Part shown: positions 19,088 to 28,792 of the stretch, piece after piece | Layout: the number at the start of each line of letters is the position of its first letter | Position numbering within the stretch: position 1 is the stretch's first letter | NCBI GenBank assembly: GCA_903953565.1 | Contig: CAJBKE010000052.1 | Span: forward strand, 216,452 to 280,451 | Length of the DNA: 64,000 bases | From: an uncultured Verrucomicrobiota bacterium | GTDB taxonomy: Bacteria > Verrucomicrobiota > Verrucomicrobiia > Chthoniobacterales > JACTMZ01 | Direction of reading: 5' to 3' | The notes under the pieces: model-generated | What the model saw: the letters and a program-made list of their open reading frames with translations, nothing else | What the model was told of the DNA's origin: nothing | Databases searched by the model: none | Position numbers and translations under genes: made by a program

Positions 19088-21925
19088 ATGAAAATAAAAT
19101 ACCTCCTCCTGACGGCAGTCGCATTGTTGGCTACCGCCTTACACGGATTCGCCCATGGATCCATGGCCAATCCGGTCAGCCGTGTTTACCAGGTCTTCCT
19201 GGAAAATCCGGAAAACCCGTCGAGCGCAGCTGCCCGTGCGGCCGTGGGTGTTTCGGGACCCGCGCCGTTCTACACGTGGAACGAAGTGGCCCGGCTTGCG
19301 CCGCAGCGCAACTACCGCGACCTCATTCCCGACGGCAAACTGGCCAGCGCGGGATTGTCCAAGTTTGCCGGCATCGATCTGGCGCGGTCCGATTGGCCGG
19401 CCACGCCGGTTCAGGCGGGGCCTTACGACTGCGTGTTCTATGCCACCGCGCCGCATCAGCCGAGCTCCTTCGCCGTGTACATCACCAAACAGGGCTATAA
19501 TCCCGCGCAACCGTTGCGCTGGGACCATCTCGAGCCGCTTTCCTATACCGTGCCCCCGTATCTCGAGGGCCGCAATTTCCGGTTCACGGTGAATCTTCCC
19601 CCGCGCGCCGGGCGCCACGTGCTCTATGTCATCTGGCAACGCGATGATCCGGCCGGCGAAGCCTTCTTCTCCGCGAGCGACATCGATTTCGGTGGCGTGG
19701 TCTATCCGGCGTCACCCGCGCCGAGGAAAGCGCCCATCGATGGATACTGTGGAACGGGTTGCACCTGCGATCAGAAGATGCCTGTTCCCCCGGCCAACCC
19801 GATGCCGCCCGCGCCCCAACCAGCTCCGCAACCCACGCCGAATCCGGTTGCTCCTCCGACTACTGCAGCCGGTTCCCTGCAGGTAACGCATGCTATCACT
19901 TCCAGTTGGGGCAGCGGTGGTGAAGTGCTCGTCACCCTGCGCAATCCCGGCGCGCAAGCCGTGACCAATTGGAGCGTCGAGTTCGATTACCCGGCAGACA
20001 TTTCCAGCCTGTGGAATGCCAATCTGGCCAAGGGAACTTCCTCCCCGCGCTTCAAGGTGACTCCTCCCTCGTGGAGCAACACCATCGGCGCCGGGCAGAG
20101 CACGACATTCGGCTTCATCTACGGTGGAGCCTCGAGCACCCCCGCGTTGCAAAACCTCGTGGTCAAGCCGTCCGCAGCCGGGACTCCGACCGCACCGGTT
20201 CCGCAGCCGACGCCCACGCCCACGCCGGTTCCGCAACCCACGCCGGTCCCCGTGCCGACTCCCGCACCGCAACCTCAGGCACCGGTTGGCACTTCGCCCG
20301 ATGCCGACTTCACGGTGAACGGTGTCCGCGTCGAGTTCCGCGTCGGTTCCGATTGGGGCAGCGGTCTCACCGCCAGCGTGCGCCTGGTCAACACGTCATC
20401 CAAGACGGTGGAGAACTGGACCGTGGCTATGGACCTCGCGACAACGCCCGGCAGCACTTGGGATGCCGCGCATACCCGCAGTGCGGGACGATCGGAATTC
20501 CGCCCCGTCGGGTGGAACGCCACCATCCCCGCCGGAGGCAGTGTGAGCTTCGGCTTCAGTGCCGCGCCCGGCAATTTGCGCATCCCGCCGGCCAATGTCA
20601 CGGTCTCCGGAGCCGCTGCGCCGCAGCCGGTGCAGCCCGGTCCGCTGCCCTTGCCCGAGCCCGAGGTGGTTGCCCCGACACCGACCCCGACGCCTGCCAT
20701 CGTCGCGCCGGTTGTCCCGGTCAACCCCGCGCCGGTCGCCAGCGGCAATCCGCCGCCGATCAACGGACCGAAAATTGTCGGCTACTTCGTCGAGTGGGGG
20801 ATCTACGGCCGCAATTACAACGTGACCGATATCCCGGCGGACAAACTCAACGTGATCAACTACGCCTTCGCCGACATCAGCCCGGCGGGCGAGGTGGTCA
20901 TCTACGACCGCTGGGCCGCGGTGGAGAAAGCCTTCCCCGGTGATTCGTGGGAGCAAATGCCGCGCGGCAACTACAACCAGCTGCGCAAGCTAAAGCAAAA
21001 GCACCCGCATCTGGTCACCATGATCTCGGTCGGTGGCTGGACGCTCTCCGGACGCTTCTCCGATGCGGCCCTGACAGCCGAGTCGCGCGAGCGCTTCGCC
21101 CGGTCCGCGGCCAAGTTCATCGTCGAGCACGGGTTCGACGGCGTGGACATCGACTGGGAATACCCGGTCGGCGGCGGACTCGAGTCGAACGTTTACCGTC
21201 CGGAGGACAAGCGCAACTACACGCTCTTGCTCCGCGAGCTGCGCCGTCAACTCGACGCGCGCGGTGTCCTCGACGGACGCAAATACTACCTGACCATCGC
21301 GTCGGGTGCGGGTGACGACAAGATCCGCAACCTCGAACCGGCCGGCATCGCCGAGGTCTGTGATTGGATTAACATCATGACCTATGACTTTGCTGGCGGC
21401 TGGGAGAAAAAGACCGGCCATCAGGCCCCGATGTTCAGCCCCGAGGGACGTGGCGCGTCCAATCCTTCCACCCTGTGGAGCGTGGACGGTGCGGTGCGGC
21501 AGTTCCTCGATGCCGGGGTCGATCCGAAGAAGCTCGTTGTCGGCGTGCCGTTCTACGGACGCGGATGGACCGGCGTTCCTTCGGTCAATAGCGGCATCGG
21601 CCAGCTGTCGACCGGTCTGCCCGCAGGTTCCTACGAAGCGGGGATCTACGACTACAAAGACCTTGTCGCCATGATCCAAGCCAAGCCCGATGTCTACCGC
21701 GTCTTCGAGGATACCAAGGCAGAGGCCACCTTCCTCTCTGCTCCGTCGGCCAACGGCCTCTGGGTCTCGTTCGATGACACGGCGATTGTGAAACGCAAGG
21801 TCGACTACATCAAAGGACTCGGCCTCGGCGGCGCCATGTTCTGGGAACTGAGCGGGGACACCAAAGATCCGTCCACCTCGCTGCTCGAGATTCTCTACCA
21901 AGGCTTCAAGCCGCGGCAGAACTGA
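19088..21925 (+). CDS. Secreted AA10 lytic polysaccharide monooxygenase - CBM2-like x2 - GH18 chitinase fusion
   Basis: The protein has 945 aa. The start at 19088 yields a signal peptide ending ...LHGFA, so the mature protein begins with His23 (HGSMANPVSR), the copper-brace N-terminus of AA10 enzymes. The second copper His is in YATAPHQPSSF (~residue 122), and the AFFSASDIDFG segment closes the domain (~residue 210). Proline-rich linkers separate two beta-sandwich modules resembling CBM2 (each with W near a GSG turn, at ~265-360 and ~405-510). The C-terminal ~390 residues are a GH18 barrel: KIVGYFVEWG, ISVGGWTLSG and catalytic DGVDIDWEYP. Predicted substrate is chitin or a related glycan. Oxidative and hydrolytic domains in one chain are rare. 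Confidence 0.93.
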   Translation: MKIKYLLLTAVALLATALHGFAHGSMANPVSRVYQVFLENPENPSSAAARAAVGVSGPAPFYTWNEVARLAPQRNYRDLIPDGKLASAGLSKFAGIDLARSDWPATPVQAGPYDCVFYATAPHQPSSFAVYITKQGYNPAQPLRWDHLEPLSYTVPPYLEGRNFRFTVNLPPRAGRHVLYVIWQRDDPAGEAFFSASDIDFGGVVYPASPAPRKAPIDGYCGTGCTCDQKMPVPPANPMPPAPQPAPQPTPNPVAPPTTAAGSLQVTHAITSSWGSGGEVLVTLRNPGAQAVTNWSVEFDYPADISSLWNANLAKGTSSPRFKVTPPSWSNTIGAGQSTTFGFIYGGASSTPALQNLVVKPSAAGTPTAPVPQPTPTPTPVPQPTPVPVPTPAPQPQAPVGTSPDADFTVNGVRVEFRVGSDWGSGLTASVRLVNTSSKTVENWTVAMDLATTPGSTWDAAHTRSAGRSEFRPVGWNATIPAGGSVSFGFSAAPGNLRIPPANVTVSGAAAPQPVQPGPLPLPEPEVVAPTPTPTPAIVAPVVPVNPAPVASGNPPPINGPKIVGYFVEWGIYGRNYNVTDIPADKLNVINYAFADISPAGEVVIYDRWAAVEKAFPGDSWEQMPRGNYNQLRKLKQKHPHLVTMISVGGWTLSGRFSDAALTAESRERFARSAAKFIVEHGFDGVDIDWEYPVGGGLESNVYRPEDKRNYTLLLRELRRQLDARGVLDGRKYYLTIASGAGDDKIRNLEPAGIAEVCDWINIMTYDFAGGWEKKTGHQAPMFSPEGRGASNPSTLWSVDGAVRQFLDAGVDPKKLVVGVPFYGRGWTGVPSVNSGIGQLSTGLPAGSYEAGIYDYKDLVAMIQAKPDVYRVFEDTKAEATFLSAPSANGLWVSFDDTAIVKRKVDYIKGLGLGGAMFWELSGDTKDPSTSLLEILYQGFKPRQN

Positions 21926-21950
21926 GCGGACCTCTCCATCGTAGAGACAC

Positions 21951-21982
21951 CCCGCGGACCGGCAACGGTCCGCGGGTTTTTT
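21951..21982 (+). terminator. Rho-independent terminator after the LPMO-chitinase
   Basis: An 11-bp perfect stem, CCCGCGGACCG and its complement, has a GCAA loop and is followed by six T. It begins 25 bp after the stop codon. Confidence 0.9.
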
Positions 21983-22039
21983 GTCGGCACGGTATGCGGC
22001 ACCGAACCGAACGAAAGCCGCGGCGCCCTTTAAACTGCT

Positions 22040-23770
22040 CTATCCCTCTTCCTCTGCCGGTTTGGTGTGCAGGATGTCGCCGAGCCACCAGCTGATGCCG
22101 CGGACGGCCAACTCGGCCAGGGCGATGGGATGCTTTTCCAGCTGACGCAGCACTCGCGCGGTGAAGTCGGTTTCGGGTTTGTGCTCCGTGCCCGATACTT
22201 CGATCGAGCACCAGTGGAGCCCGTCCTCGCTACGGGCAAAGACCGTCGTTGTCGCGTCGGGCAACCACTTCAGCGAGGACTCGGGCAATCCGGCGAGGAT
22301 GGTGCCGGAGAGCGCGCCACCGGGTGAAATGTGCACCGAGCCGCGCAGCCCGGCCTGCCCCGGCGCGAGGACGTTGATCTTGTCGAGGTGAAGCCCGGTG
22401 TGGTCCTGACGCCAAGAGCAACCGGCTTGGCTCAGATCGATCTCCGCGTAGGTGCGGTTCTTGAAGAAGCGGTCGAGGAACGCTTGGAACCGGAATCCGG
22501 AAAGCTTTGTCTCCTGCAGCGAAAGCGTGCCGCCTCCTTTGCCTTTGGCGATGTCCGTTCCTTGCCATGACCATTCGACCGTGCCGCCGATGGCGCCGCG
22601 CAGGCTGCCGGCGATGTTCGGTGGCAAATAGGCGCCGAGAGGAACACCGCTGACTTCGAGAGCGAGCGTCGCTGCGGATGTTTGCGTGTGCCAGGACCCG
22701 CGGCCGGTGAGGTTGATGCGGTCACCCGCGCGGATCGCGAGATCGCTCACGCGGATGACGTCGCCTTCGAGGGTATAGTCGATGGAAGCCTCGTTGATCG
22801 TGAGGTGCTTGAACGAAGGATTTCCCGAGCGTTTGGCCAGATGATCGAGGTAAGCCCAGTCGCGCAGTCCGCCGTCCAACAACGAGACCTTGCCGCCGCC
22901 GGTGATATTTTTGCCCGAGGTGTCGGTAGCGTATTCGAGCGTGCCGCTCAATTTTCCGGCCAGCACCTTGGCCACGTCCGCCGGGAGAAAGGGCACGATG
23001 TCGAGGCGGTCGATCTTGGCCGAGGCCTTGATGCTTTTGTCCGCGTGCTGACCGAGCCGCATGGCGAGTTGCAGATTGCTGCGCGGCGACTGCGGCTCGC
23101 GCAGGTAGATGTAGCCGATGTCGATAATCTCCCGGGTCACGTAGACCTCGAGGGCATCCACATCCATCACCGGATACTGGGGGTAAACGACGCGACCGCC
23201 CTTGCCGAAGTATTTGAAATTTTTGCCGATCATGGTCGCGCCGATGTGGAGCTTTTCCCCGCGGACGTTTTGCGCCCCCAGCGGCAGTTCGATGGTCATG
23301 TCCGGGCACTCGATCCATCCGCAGACGAATTGCGAGGGCATGAGGAAGGCATACCAAGGCTTCGGTGGGATTACCGGGTCCAGCGCCTTCAGCATGTTGT
23401 CCGGATTGACGACCCGGAACTCCGCGCGGTCGATGTCGATGCGCGGCACGCGCCATTCGCCGCGGAGGACACCCCAAGGATCGAACCATCCGCGGGCCCG
23501 CGTGGCGTCGAGCGATCCGATGGCCTGACCCGGCCAGCCTTTGCTCGTGAAGTTTTCTGCCATCACGCTGACGTCCGGCTGCAGTTCGAGCGGACCGAAT
23601 TGCCCTTCCACCTTGAGCGCATGCGAGACCGCCTGCGAAAGCATCCGGTTGAAAGCGGGCCCGGCGACCCATTGGGACAGCAGCCCCGGCAGATATTGCC
23701 GCGCCGCGAAAGTTGCCGCGCCCGCAAGCAGGGCGAGCGCGAGCAAGACGATGAGGAGTTTTCGCAGCAC
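22040..23770 (-). CDS. AsmA-like periplasmic/envelope protein
   Basis: The protein has 576 aa from a GTG at 23770 (VLRKLLIVLLALALLAG), giving one N-terminal membrane anchor; a TTG 36 bases earlier is possible. The rest is repetitive beta-strand sequence of the AsmA/YhdP/TamB type, with short repeated strands such as GSLDATRARGWF, GKLSGTLEYATD, GGKVSLLDGG and GTVEWSWQGTD. Such proteins span the periplasm from the inner membrane and are linked to lipid transport and outer membrane homeostasis. It converges on the chitinase gene. Family assignment rests on architecture, not on a diagnostic motif. Confidence 0.7.
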   Translation of the reverse strand: MLRKLLIVLLALALLAGAATFAARQYLPGLLSQWVAGPAFNRMLSQAVSHALKVEGQFGPLELQPDVSVMAENFTSKGWPGQAIGSLDATRARGWFDPWGVLRGEWRVPRIDIDRAEFRVVNPDNMLKALDPVIPPKPWYAFLMPSQFVCGWIECPDMTIELPLGAQNVRGEKLHIGATMIGKNFKYFGKGGRVVYPQYPVMDVDALEVYVTREIIDIGYIYLREPQSPRSNLQLAMRLGQHADKSIKASAKIDRLDIVPFLPADVAKVLAGKLSGTLEYATDTSGKNITGGGKVSLLDGGLRDWAYLDHLAKRSGNPSFKHLTINEASIDYTLEGDVIRVSDLAIRAGDRINLTGRGSWHTQTSAATLALEVSGVPLGAYLPPNIAGSLRGAIGGTVEWSWQGTDIAKGKGGGTLSLQETKLSGFRFQAFLDRFFKNRTYAEIDLSQAGCSWRQDHTGLHLDKINVLAPGQAGLRGSVHISPGGALSGTILAGLPESSLKWLPDATTTVFARSEDGLHWCSIEVSGTEHKPETDFTARVLRQLEKHPIALAELAVRGISWWLGDILHTKPAEEEG

Positions 23771-23906
23771 CGTGCAGAGGTTACGCCGGCGGTGGCTGCA
23801 TCTCAACTCCCACGCGTCCGGACCGTGGAGGCTTGGGAGTCTGCCGCGTTGAATACTGCTTTCGCCCCAGGGCGACTCGCGGGAGCCGCGACTAATCTGA
23901 CCTCAT

Positions 23907-25820
23907 ATGAAAGAATCATTGGTTCGGCGGGTCTCAGTTGTGGCGGTTGCTTCGCTCCTCGGCGGGTTTTTCACGGTGTCTCCGGCGCAGGCTGCCGGCG
24001 AGGTGCTGGTTCTCTTCTATGACCGTGACGGCGGTGTCATCACGCCCGACGAAATGCGGGCGACGTCGAACAACGGGCTATCGGGATTCAACAACGATTA
24101 TCTGGTCGATCCCGTCACCTTGCAGGCGATACAGCGCGCACCCTTGACCGAAAACCCGGGACAGGGATTCAAGTTCAGCGTTCCGGACGTTCCGGTCGCG
24201 CTGGCCTTGAACTGGCCCACTGCGCCGCTCGGCTACGGCCTGGTCATCGTGGACAATAACGGCGCGGGATACAGCGGGGATGCGACGATCAATTTCAGCT
24301 ACCGGGCTGCCTACGATATCCGGCGGCGTCTGGCCGCCGCCTTGGCCGCACGGCCGGACTACGTGCCATCAAAGAAATTCAACGATGCCTACACCCAAGG
24401 CCAGGCCATCCTCGATGCCATTCCGATCAGGGTGACGGAACCGGTGAAGGGCCGGGAGGGGCAGCGCGCGTTGGATCTTTTCGCCGTGGCCTATGACGCG
24501 TTGCTCGCGGAACACGGACCGCAGCGGGCGATCGCGCAAGCGTCATCGGGGTTGCCGTGGCTCGGGGCCAACATTGAATCCACATCGAACTACACAGCAG
24601 CCCTCGATCTGGCCGCCAGCCTCACGCAACCCTACGGATGGGTCCGGTTGTCTATCCCGGCCTCCGCGCGGCCCGCCGATTGGGCGCCGGTGGTTGCCTA
24701 TGCCAAAAGCAAAGGTCTGAAGATTCTTGGTCAACCCGTGCGCGGCGACGACGAGCCCTCGCTGACCCGCGAGCAATACCGTCAGCGTTTCAGAGATTTC
24801 CTCACCGCGTTCCCGCAGATCGACGCGTGGGAGGCGGGCGATCAGGTCAATGGCGCATGGCACAGTGCCGGCATGGCCGAGAAGTTGGCCGATGCCGTGA
24901 CGGAGATCGAAACGCTCGCCCCGGAACGCTTGGTTGTTCTCAACCTCCTACACCAGATCAACACCGAGGCGCCGGAGTTTTCCATGTTCAGTTGGATCGC
25001 CGCCAATCTCCCGCCCGCGCTGCGCGGCAGGTTCGATCTCGTGCTCGTCTCGCTTTATCCGGGCCAGTCGCCCGCCGGCATGTTCTACGACCAGCTCATG
25101 GAGACCACGCGCGCTGCCTTTCCCGGCAAAAAGATCGGGCTCGGAGAGATCGGCTACGGCGAACCGGGTGAGACGCTCTGGTGGTCTTACGACGAGGCTG
25201 ATCCGGCCGGTGCGGCGCGCCGTGCGGTGGCCTCGCAGTATTACCCCGCGATGTTCGATTTCGCGGGTAGCGTCGGCGGCGGATTCTGGTGGAACTTCGC
25301 CGGCGATTTTCCGGGCGACCCCGCTCTGCAAGCGGTCCTCTCCGGTTTGCGCGATCGGTTGGTCGGCGGCATCAACCCGCCGAGTCCCGCGCGCAACGGC
25401 TCATGGTATGCACTGGCCACGATCCGTAACCGCGCGACATGGAAAGACCTTTACCAGCAAGTCACCGTGAAGCCTTACACCGACCACATCGCCGGCATCT
25501 GGGCCAAGGGAACGGGCGCCGTGGCCCTGCAAATCTGGGGCGATCCGGGCTGGACCAGACTGCTGGCCAATGTGCGTTGCACCGGTGGTGCCGACTGGAG
25601 GAGGGTGACCACCCCGGTGTTCAACTCCGGCAACCGCACCCGCGTATGGTTTGCGTTCGACAATGCTTTCGACCGCTCGGCCGGAACATTGCTGCTCGAC
25701 GATGGGTGGTTCCGTCGACACGGCACCACCGACAATCTCCTGCGCAATGCGGGTTTCGAGCAGGGCAGCACGGCGTGGACCACCACCGATACCTCCGTCT
25801 TCCGCATCACCGACCGGTGA
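23907..25820 (+). CDS. Secreted clan-A glycosidase-like protein, paralog 1, acid/base residue replaced
   Basis: The protein has 637 aa. The signal peptide ends ...SPAQA. Residues ~33-150 form an unknown N-terminal domain (VLVLFYDRDGG). Residues ~200-490 resemble a TIM-barrel glycoside hydrolase of clan A, and the C-terminal ~140 residues look like a jelly-roll CBM (NLLRNAGFEQG). It aligns end to end with the protein encoded at 46331. There the motif is WEVGNEVNGEW; here it is WEAGDQVNGAW, so the expected acid/base Glu is Gln313. The putative nucleophile remains (GLGEIGYG, Glu414). It may have lost hydrolysis and act as a binding protein, or use another proton donor. Confidence 0.75.
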   Translation: MKESLVRRVSVVAVASLLGGFFTVSPAQAAGEVLVLFYDRDGGVITPDEMRATSNNGLSGFNNDYLVDPVTLQAIQRAPLTENPGQGFKFSVPDVPVALALNWPTAPLGYGLVIVDNNGAGYSGDATINFSYRAAYDIRRRLAAALAARPDYVPSKKFNDAYTQGQAILDAIPIRVTEPVKGREGQRALDLFAVAYDALLAEHGPQRAIAQASSGLPWLGANIESTSNYTAALDLAASLTQPYGWVRLSIPASARPADWAPVVAYAKSKGLKILGQPVRGDDEPSLTREQYRQRFRDFLTAFPQIDAWEAGDQVNGAWHSAGMAEKLADAVTEIETLAPERLVVLNLLHQINTEAPEFSMFSWIAANLPPALRGRFDLVLVSLYPGQSPAGMFYDQLMETTRAAFPGKKIGLGEIGYGEPGETLWWSYDEADPAGAARRAVASQYYPAMFDFAGSVGGGFWWNFAGDFPGDPALQAVLSGLRDRLVGGINPPSPARNGSWYALATIRNRATWKDLYQQVTVKPYTDHIAGIWAKGTGAVALQIWGDPGWTRLLANVRCTGGADWRRVTTPVFNSGNRTRVWFAFDNAFDRSAGTLLLDDGWFRRHGTTDNLLRNAGFEQGSTAWTTTDTSVFRITDR

Positions 25821-25841
25821 CTGCCGGGGTGCGCTTAGTTG

Positions 25842-26777
25842 CTACTTCGTGAGTGTTGTTCCGTCGATGAAGACGTCCATCTGTTGACCGACGTAGACCG
25901 GAGTCTTCGGCATGTCGAAGGTGTAGATGACTTGGAGCACGCGGGTGTCGACGCGCTCGGTGCTTTCCCCGGTCAGCGATTTCTTCGGGATAATATACGG
26001 TTCGACGCGCACGAAGGTAAGGGGGATCGGGTTTTCGCGGGTGCCCTTGATGTAGGCCGTGGCGGCGGCGCCCGGCCGCACGCGCCAAGCGCTGTCCTCG
26101 TCGACATCGGCGCGCAACTGCAGCGAGCTCGTGTCACCGAGCAGCATGGCTTCCACCATGGTGTTCGGGGACGCGTATTCGCCCGAACGGATATTGACCT
26201 GGAGGATCTCGCCGTCGCGAGGGGCGGAGACTAAGGTGAGATCCAGATCGGTCTGCGCCTCGGCGAGGAGGGCCTTGCCTTGGACGAGTTCGGCGGCAGC
26301 CCGCGCCTGCAGGGCCTCGGCGGCGCGGTGTTGGAAGGTGGCGCGGCGCACTTCTTCCTGGCTGGCCACGTTCTTCGATCCGAGTTTGTTGACCCGGTCG
26401 AGAAGATCGCGCTTTTCCGCGAGGTTGGCCTCGGCTTCCTCCAACCGCGCAGTGAGCACGGGGATCTCCGCTTCCCGCGAAGCGACCGCCGCGCGCGCTT
26501 CGCGTGAATCGACGCGGAAGAGCGGATCGCCCTTCTTCACCTGGTCGCCGACTTTGACGGAGACCTCCTCGACCACGCCGTTGACCAGCGGGGAGATGTG
26601 CACATTTTCCCCGAGGGACTCGACGATGCCGCGGGCGCCAATCGCTGCCTCGTAAGGCGCGGCGGCCGGTTCCACGAGCGGCGGGGCGACCGGATCGGGC
26701 TTCTTCAAACGCGCGACGAGGAAAAACATGGCGGCCATTCCGAGGATTGCGGCGGCGATGGTGACGTTTCTAAGCAT
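25842..26777 (-). CDS. Membrane fusion protein of a DevBCA-type exporter
   Basis: The protein has 311 aa. Start at 26777 (MLRNVTIAAAILG) gives an N-terminal membrane anchor. A lipoyl-like half (GVVEEVSVKVGDQVKKGDPL), a coiled-coil hairpin (residues ~100-180, rich in EARAAVASREAE), and the second lipoyl half (APRDGEILQVNIRSGEY) identify an HlyD/DevB adaptor. It overlaps the ATPase stop by 8 bp. With the upstream genes it forms a three-gene exporter that would need a TolC-like outer membrane channel encoded elsewhere. Confidence 0.9.
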   Translation of the reverse strand: MLRNVTIAAAILGMAAMFFLVARLKKPDPVAPPLVEPAAAPYEAAIGARGIVESLGENVHISPLVNGVVEEVSVKVGDQVKKGDPLFRVDSREARAAVASREAEIPVLTARLEEAEANLAEKRDLLDRVNKLGSKNVASQEEVRRATFQHRAAEALQARAAAELVQGKALLAEAQTDLDLTLVSAPRDGEILQVNIRSGEYASPNTMVEAMLLGDTSSLQLRADVDEDSAWRVRPGAAATAYIKGTRENPIPLTFVRVEPYIIPKKSLTGESTERVDTRVLQVIYTFDMPKTPVYVGQQMDVFIDGTTLTK

Positions 26778-27519
26778 GGCTCTTTGGTTGTGGATGCGGA
26801 TGAGGATGGTCGCGGAGGTAATCCGACGCGGTTTGGGATGCGGTGACAAGCCCGTCGTCCATTTCAACGATGCGGTCGGCGTAATGGAAAATGCGCGAGT
26901 CGTGCGTGACGACGATAACACAGCGATCGGGATGGCGCGCGGATTCCCGCAGAAGATCCATGGCGCGCTGGCCGGCGGCAGCATCGAGGGATGCGGTGGG
27001 TTCGTCGCAGATGACCAATCGTGGTTGATGAACCATGGCGCGCGAGATGGCCACGCGCTGCTGCTGTCCGCCGGACATTTGCGAAGGGAAGCTTTTCTCG
27101 CGTCCGCCCAGCCCGACCTGTGCGAGCATGGCGCCGGCATCCTGCTGTGCGGTGGCGTAGGGCGCGCCGTTGAGGAGGCGGGGAATGGAAACGTTCTCCT
27201 GCGCGGTGAGGGTCGGCACGAGATTGAATTGCTGGAAAATGAACCCGACATTGCGGGCACGGAACGCGGTCAGTTCGCGCTCCGGCATCGAGGAGATGGA
27301 CTTGCCGAAAAGTTCGATCGTGCCCGAGTCGGCGCGCAGCGTTCCGCACATCACGCTGAGTAGAGTTGTTTTGCCGCAACCCGATGGTCCGACGATCATG
27401 AGCAATTCGCCGAATCTCGCCTCGAGGCTCACGCCTTTGAGCGCGCGCACGGCGATCTCGCCCTTGCCGTAGGTCTTGACCACGTCACGGCAGATTACGG
27501 CTGGTTCGGAAGTGCTCAT
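26770..27519 (-). CDS. ABC transporter ATPase, DevA/LolD/MacB type
   Basis: The protein has 249 aa, start at 27519 (MSTSEPAVICRDVV) overlapping the permease stop (ATGA). Walker A GPSGCGKTT, Q-loop FIFQQFN, signature MSGGQQQRVA, Walker B LVICDEPTASLD and H-loop VVTHDSR are all intact. The C-terminus ends in a His-Pro repeat (HPHPHPQPKSHA). It energises the neighbouring FtsX-type permease. Confidence 0.93.
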   Translation of the reverse strand: MSTSEPAVICRDVVKTYGKGEIAVRALKGVSLEARFGELLMIVGPSGCGKTTLLSVMCGTLRADSGTIELFGKSISSMPERELTAFRARNVGFIFQQFNLVPTLTAQENVSIPRLLNGAPYATAQQDAGAMLAQVGLGGREKSFPSQMSGGQQQRVAISRAMVHQPRLVICDEPTASLDAAAGQRAMDLLRESARHPDRCVIVVTHDSRIFHYADRIVEMDDGLVTASQTASDYLRDHPHPHPQPKSHA

Positions 27520-28649
27520 TTGAAGACCGTGGCCGCCTCGAGGCGTGCCACCTTGGCCACCCCGATCGCGGCGGAGAAGCTGCAGATCAGCGCGATGACC
27601 ACGCCGACGAAAACCGGAACCTGCCACGGCATGTAAAAGGGCGGTGTGCCGTTGCGCAGGACGGAATTGCCGAAGATGGCAGCGAGTCCGAGTCCGAGTC
27701 CGTAGCCGATGAAACCGGTGGTAAAGGCCTGCAGCAGGACCATGCCGACAAGTTTGGTCGTGCCGGCGCCCATCGCTTTGAGGGCGGCGAGGTAACGGAG
27801 GTTGTCGTGGACGAAGAGGTAGAAAGTTTGTCCGGCAATGGCGATGCCCACAATGATACCCATGAGCACAACGGTCCCGAAGGAGACGGGAATACCGGTG
27901 TTCTTGATATACCAGATCATCGTCTCGCGGAAAAACGTGTCGTGGTCGAAGGCGCGCAGTCCCGGCAGCGCGTTGACCTGCCTGACGACTTCCTGCGGCG
28001 AGACGCCCGGTTTGGGTTCGGCCAGAACGTAGGCCAGCATTTTGCGCTGGGCCGGCATGTATTGCAGGGCGCGCTCGTAGGTCGTGTAGACGTAGGGCTG
28101 GCCGAGGAAGCTGCGTTCTGTATGGCAGATGCCGACGATGCGCGCTTCCTCGTCGTTGATTTCGAAGGTTGTGCCGATGCGCGCGTCGATGCCCTTGCGG
28201 TGCAATTTTTCCAGGGCGACTTGGTCGACGATGACCGAGTTGGGCAGGCGGAGGTCCTCGACGCGTCCCTCAAGCATGACGGCCGGCCGTCCGGTGAAGG
28301 AGGAGGAATCGAGGCCGGTGAGCTGGATCGCCTGGAACGAGCCGTCGGGGAGTCGCGCTTGCACGATGCCCCAGAAAAGCGGCACGGCCCAAGCCACGCC
28401 GGGCAGGCTGCGCACCCGCTGCACGTCGATATCGCGCAGCGAAATGACCTCGTTGATCTGCTGCACCTTGGCATCGACGACCCAGACCGGCGAGCTGATG
28501 TTCCGCAGCGTGGCGGTGGTCCACATCATGATGCCGCAAAAGACGCCGGCCTGCTGGCTCATGAGGAGCGAGCAAAAGGTGAGCCCGCTGATCAGCATCG
28601 CATACTTCGCCTTGTCGCGAAAAAGCATGAGCAAAGCGATGCGGAACAT
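27516..28649 (-). CDS. ABC exporter permease, DevC/MacB (FtsX) family
   Basis: The protein has 377 aa. One N-terminal membrane helix (MLISGLTFCSLLM) is followed by a ~200-residue periplasmic MacB_PCD-like domain and three C-terminal helices: MGIIVGIAIAGQTFYLF, the GYGLGLGLAAIFG region, and VPVFVGVVIALICSF. This topology, plus order permease-ATPase-adaptor, fits DevBCA exporters. It is first gene of the operon. The substrate cannot be predicted. Confidence 0.88.
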   Translation of the reverse strand: MFRIALLMLFRDKAKYAMLISGLTFCSLLMSQQAGVFCGIMMWTTATLRNISSPVWVVDAKVQQINEVISLRDIDVQRVRSLPGVAWAVPLFWGIVQARLPDGSFQAIQLTGLDSSSFTGRPAVMLEGRVEDLRLPNSVIVDQVALEKLHRKGIDARIGTTFEINDEEARIVGICHTERSFLGQPYVYTTYERALQYMPAQRKMLAYVLAEPKPGVSPQEVVRQVNALPGLRAFDHDTFFRETMIWYIKNTGIPVSFGTVVLMGIIVGIAIAGQTFYLFVHDNLRYLAALKAMGAGTTKLVGMVLLQAFTTGFIGYGLGLGLAAIFGNSVLRNGTPPFYMPWQVPVFVGVVIALICSFSAAIGVAKVARLEAATVFK

Positions 28650-28792
28650 GGATCTACCCGAATACTGAACCCTGCAGGCGACCTGTCAACAGGCGGCGGT
28701 TCACGGGGAGCGGTATCCGCTGCCTGCTTTCGCGCCTCTCCGGCGAATCGCCCCTGCATCGACATAGGGTGCCGGCGCGTAAATGATGGGGT

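Noticed and set aside
22682..24022. 446-codon plus-strand frame through the AsmA-like gene
   Set aside because: Crosses gene boundaries, lacks domains and ends within the next gene; shadow.
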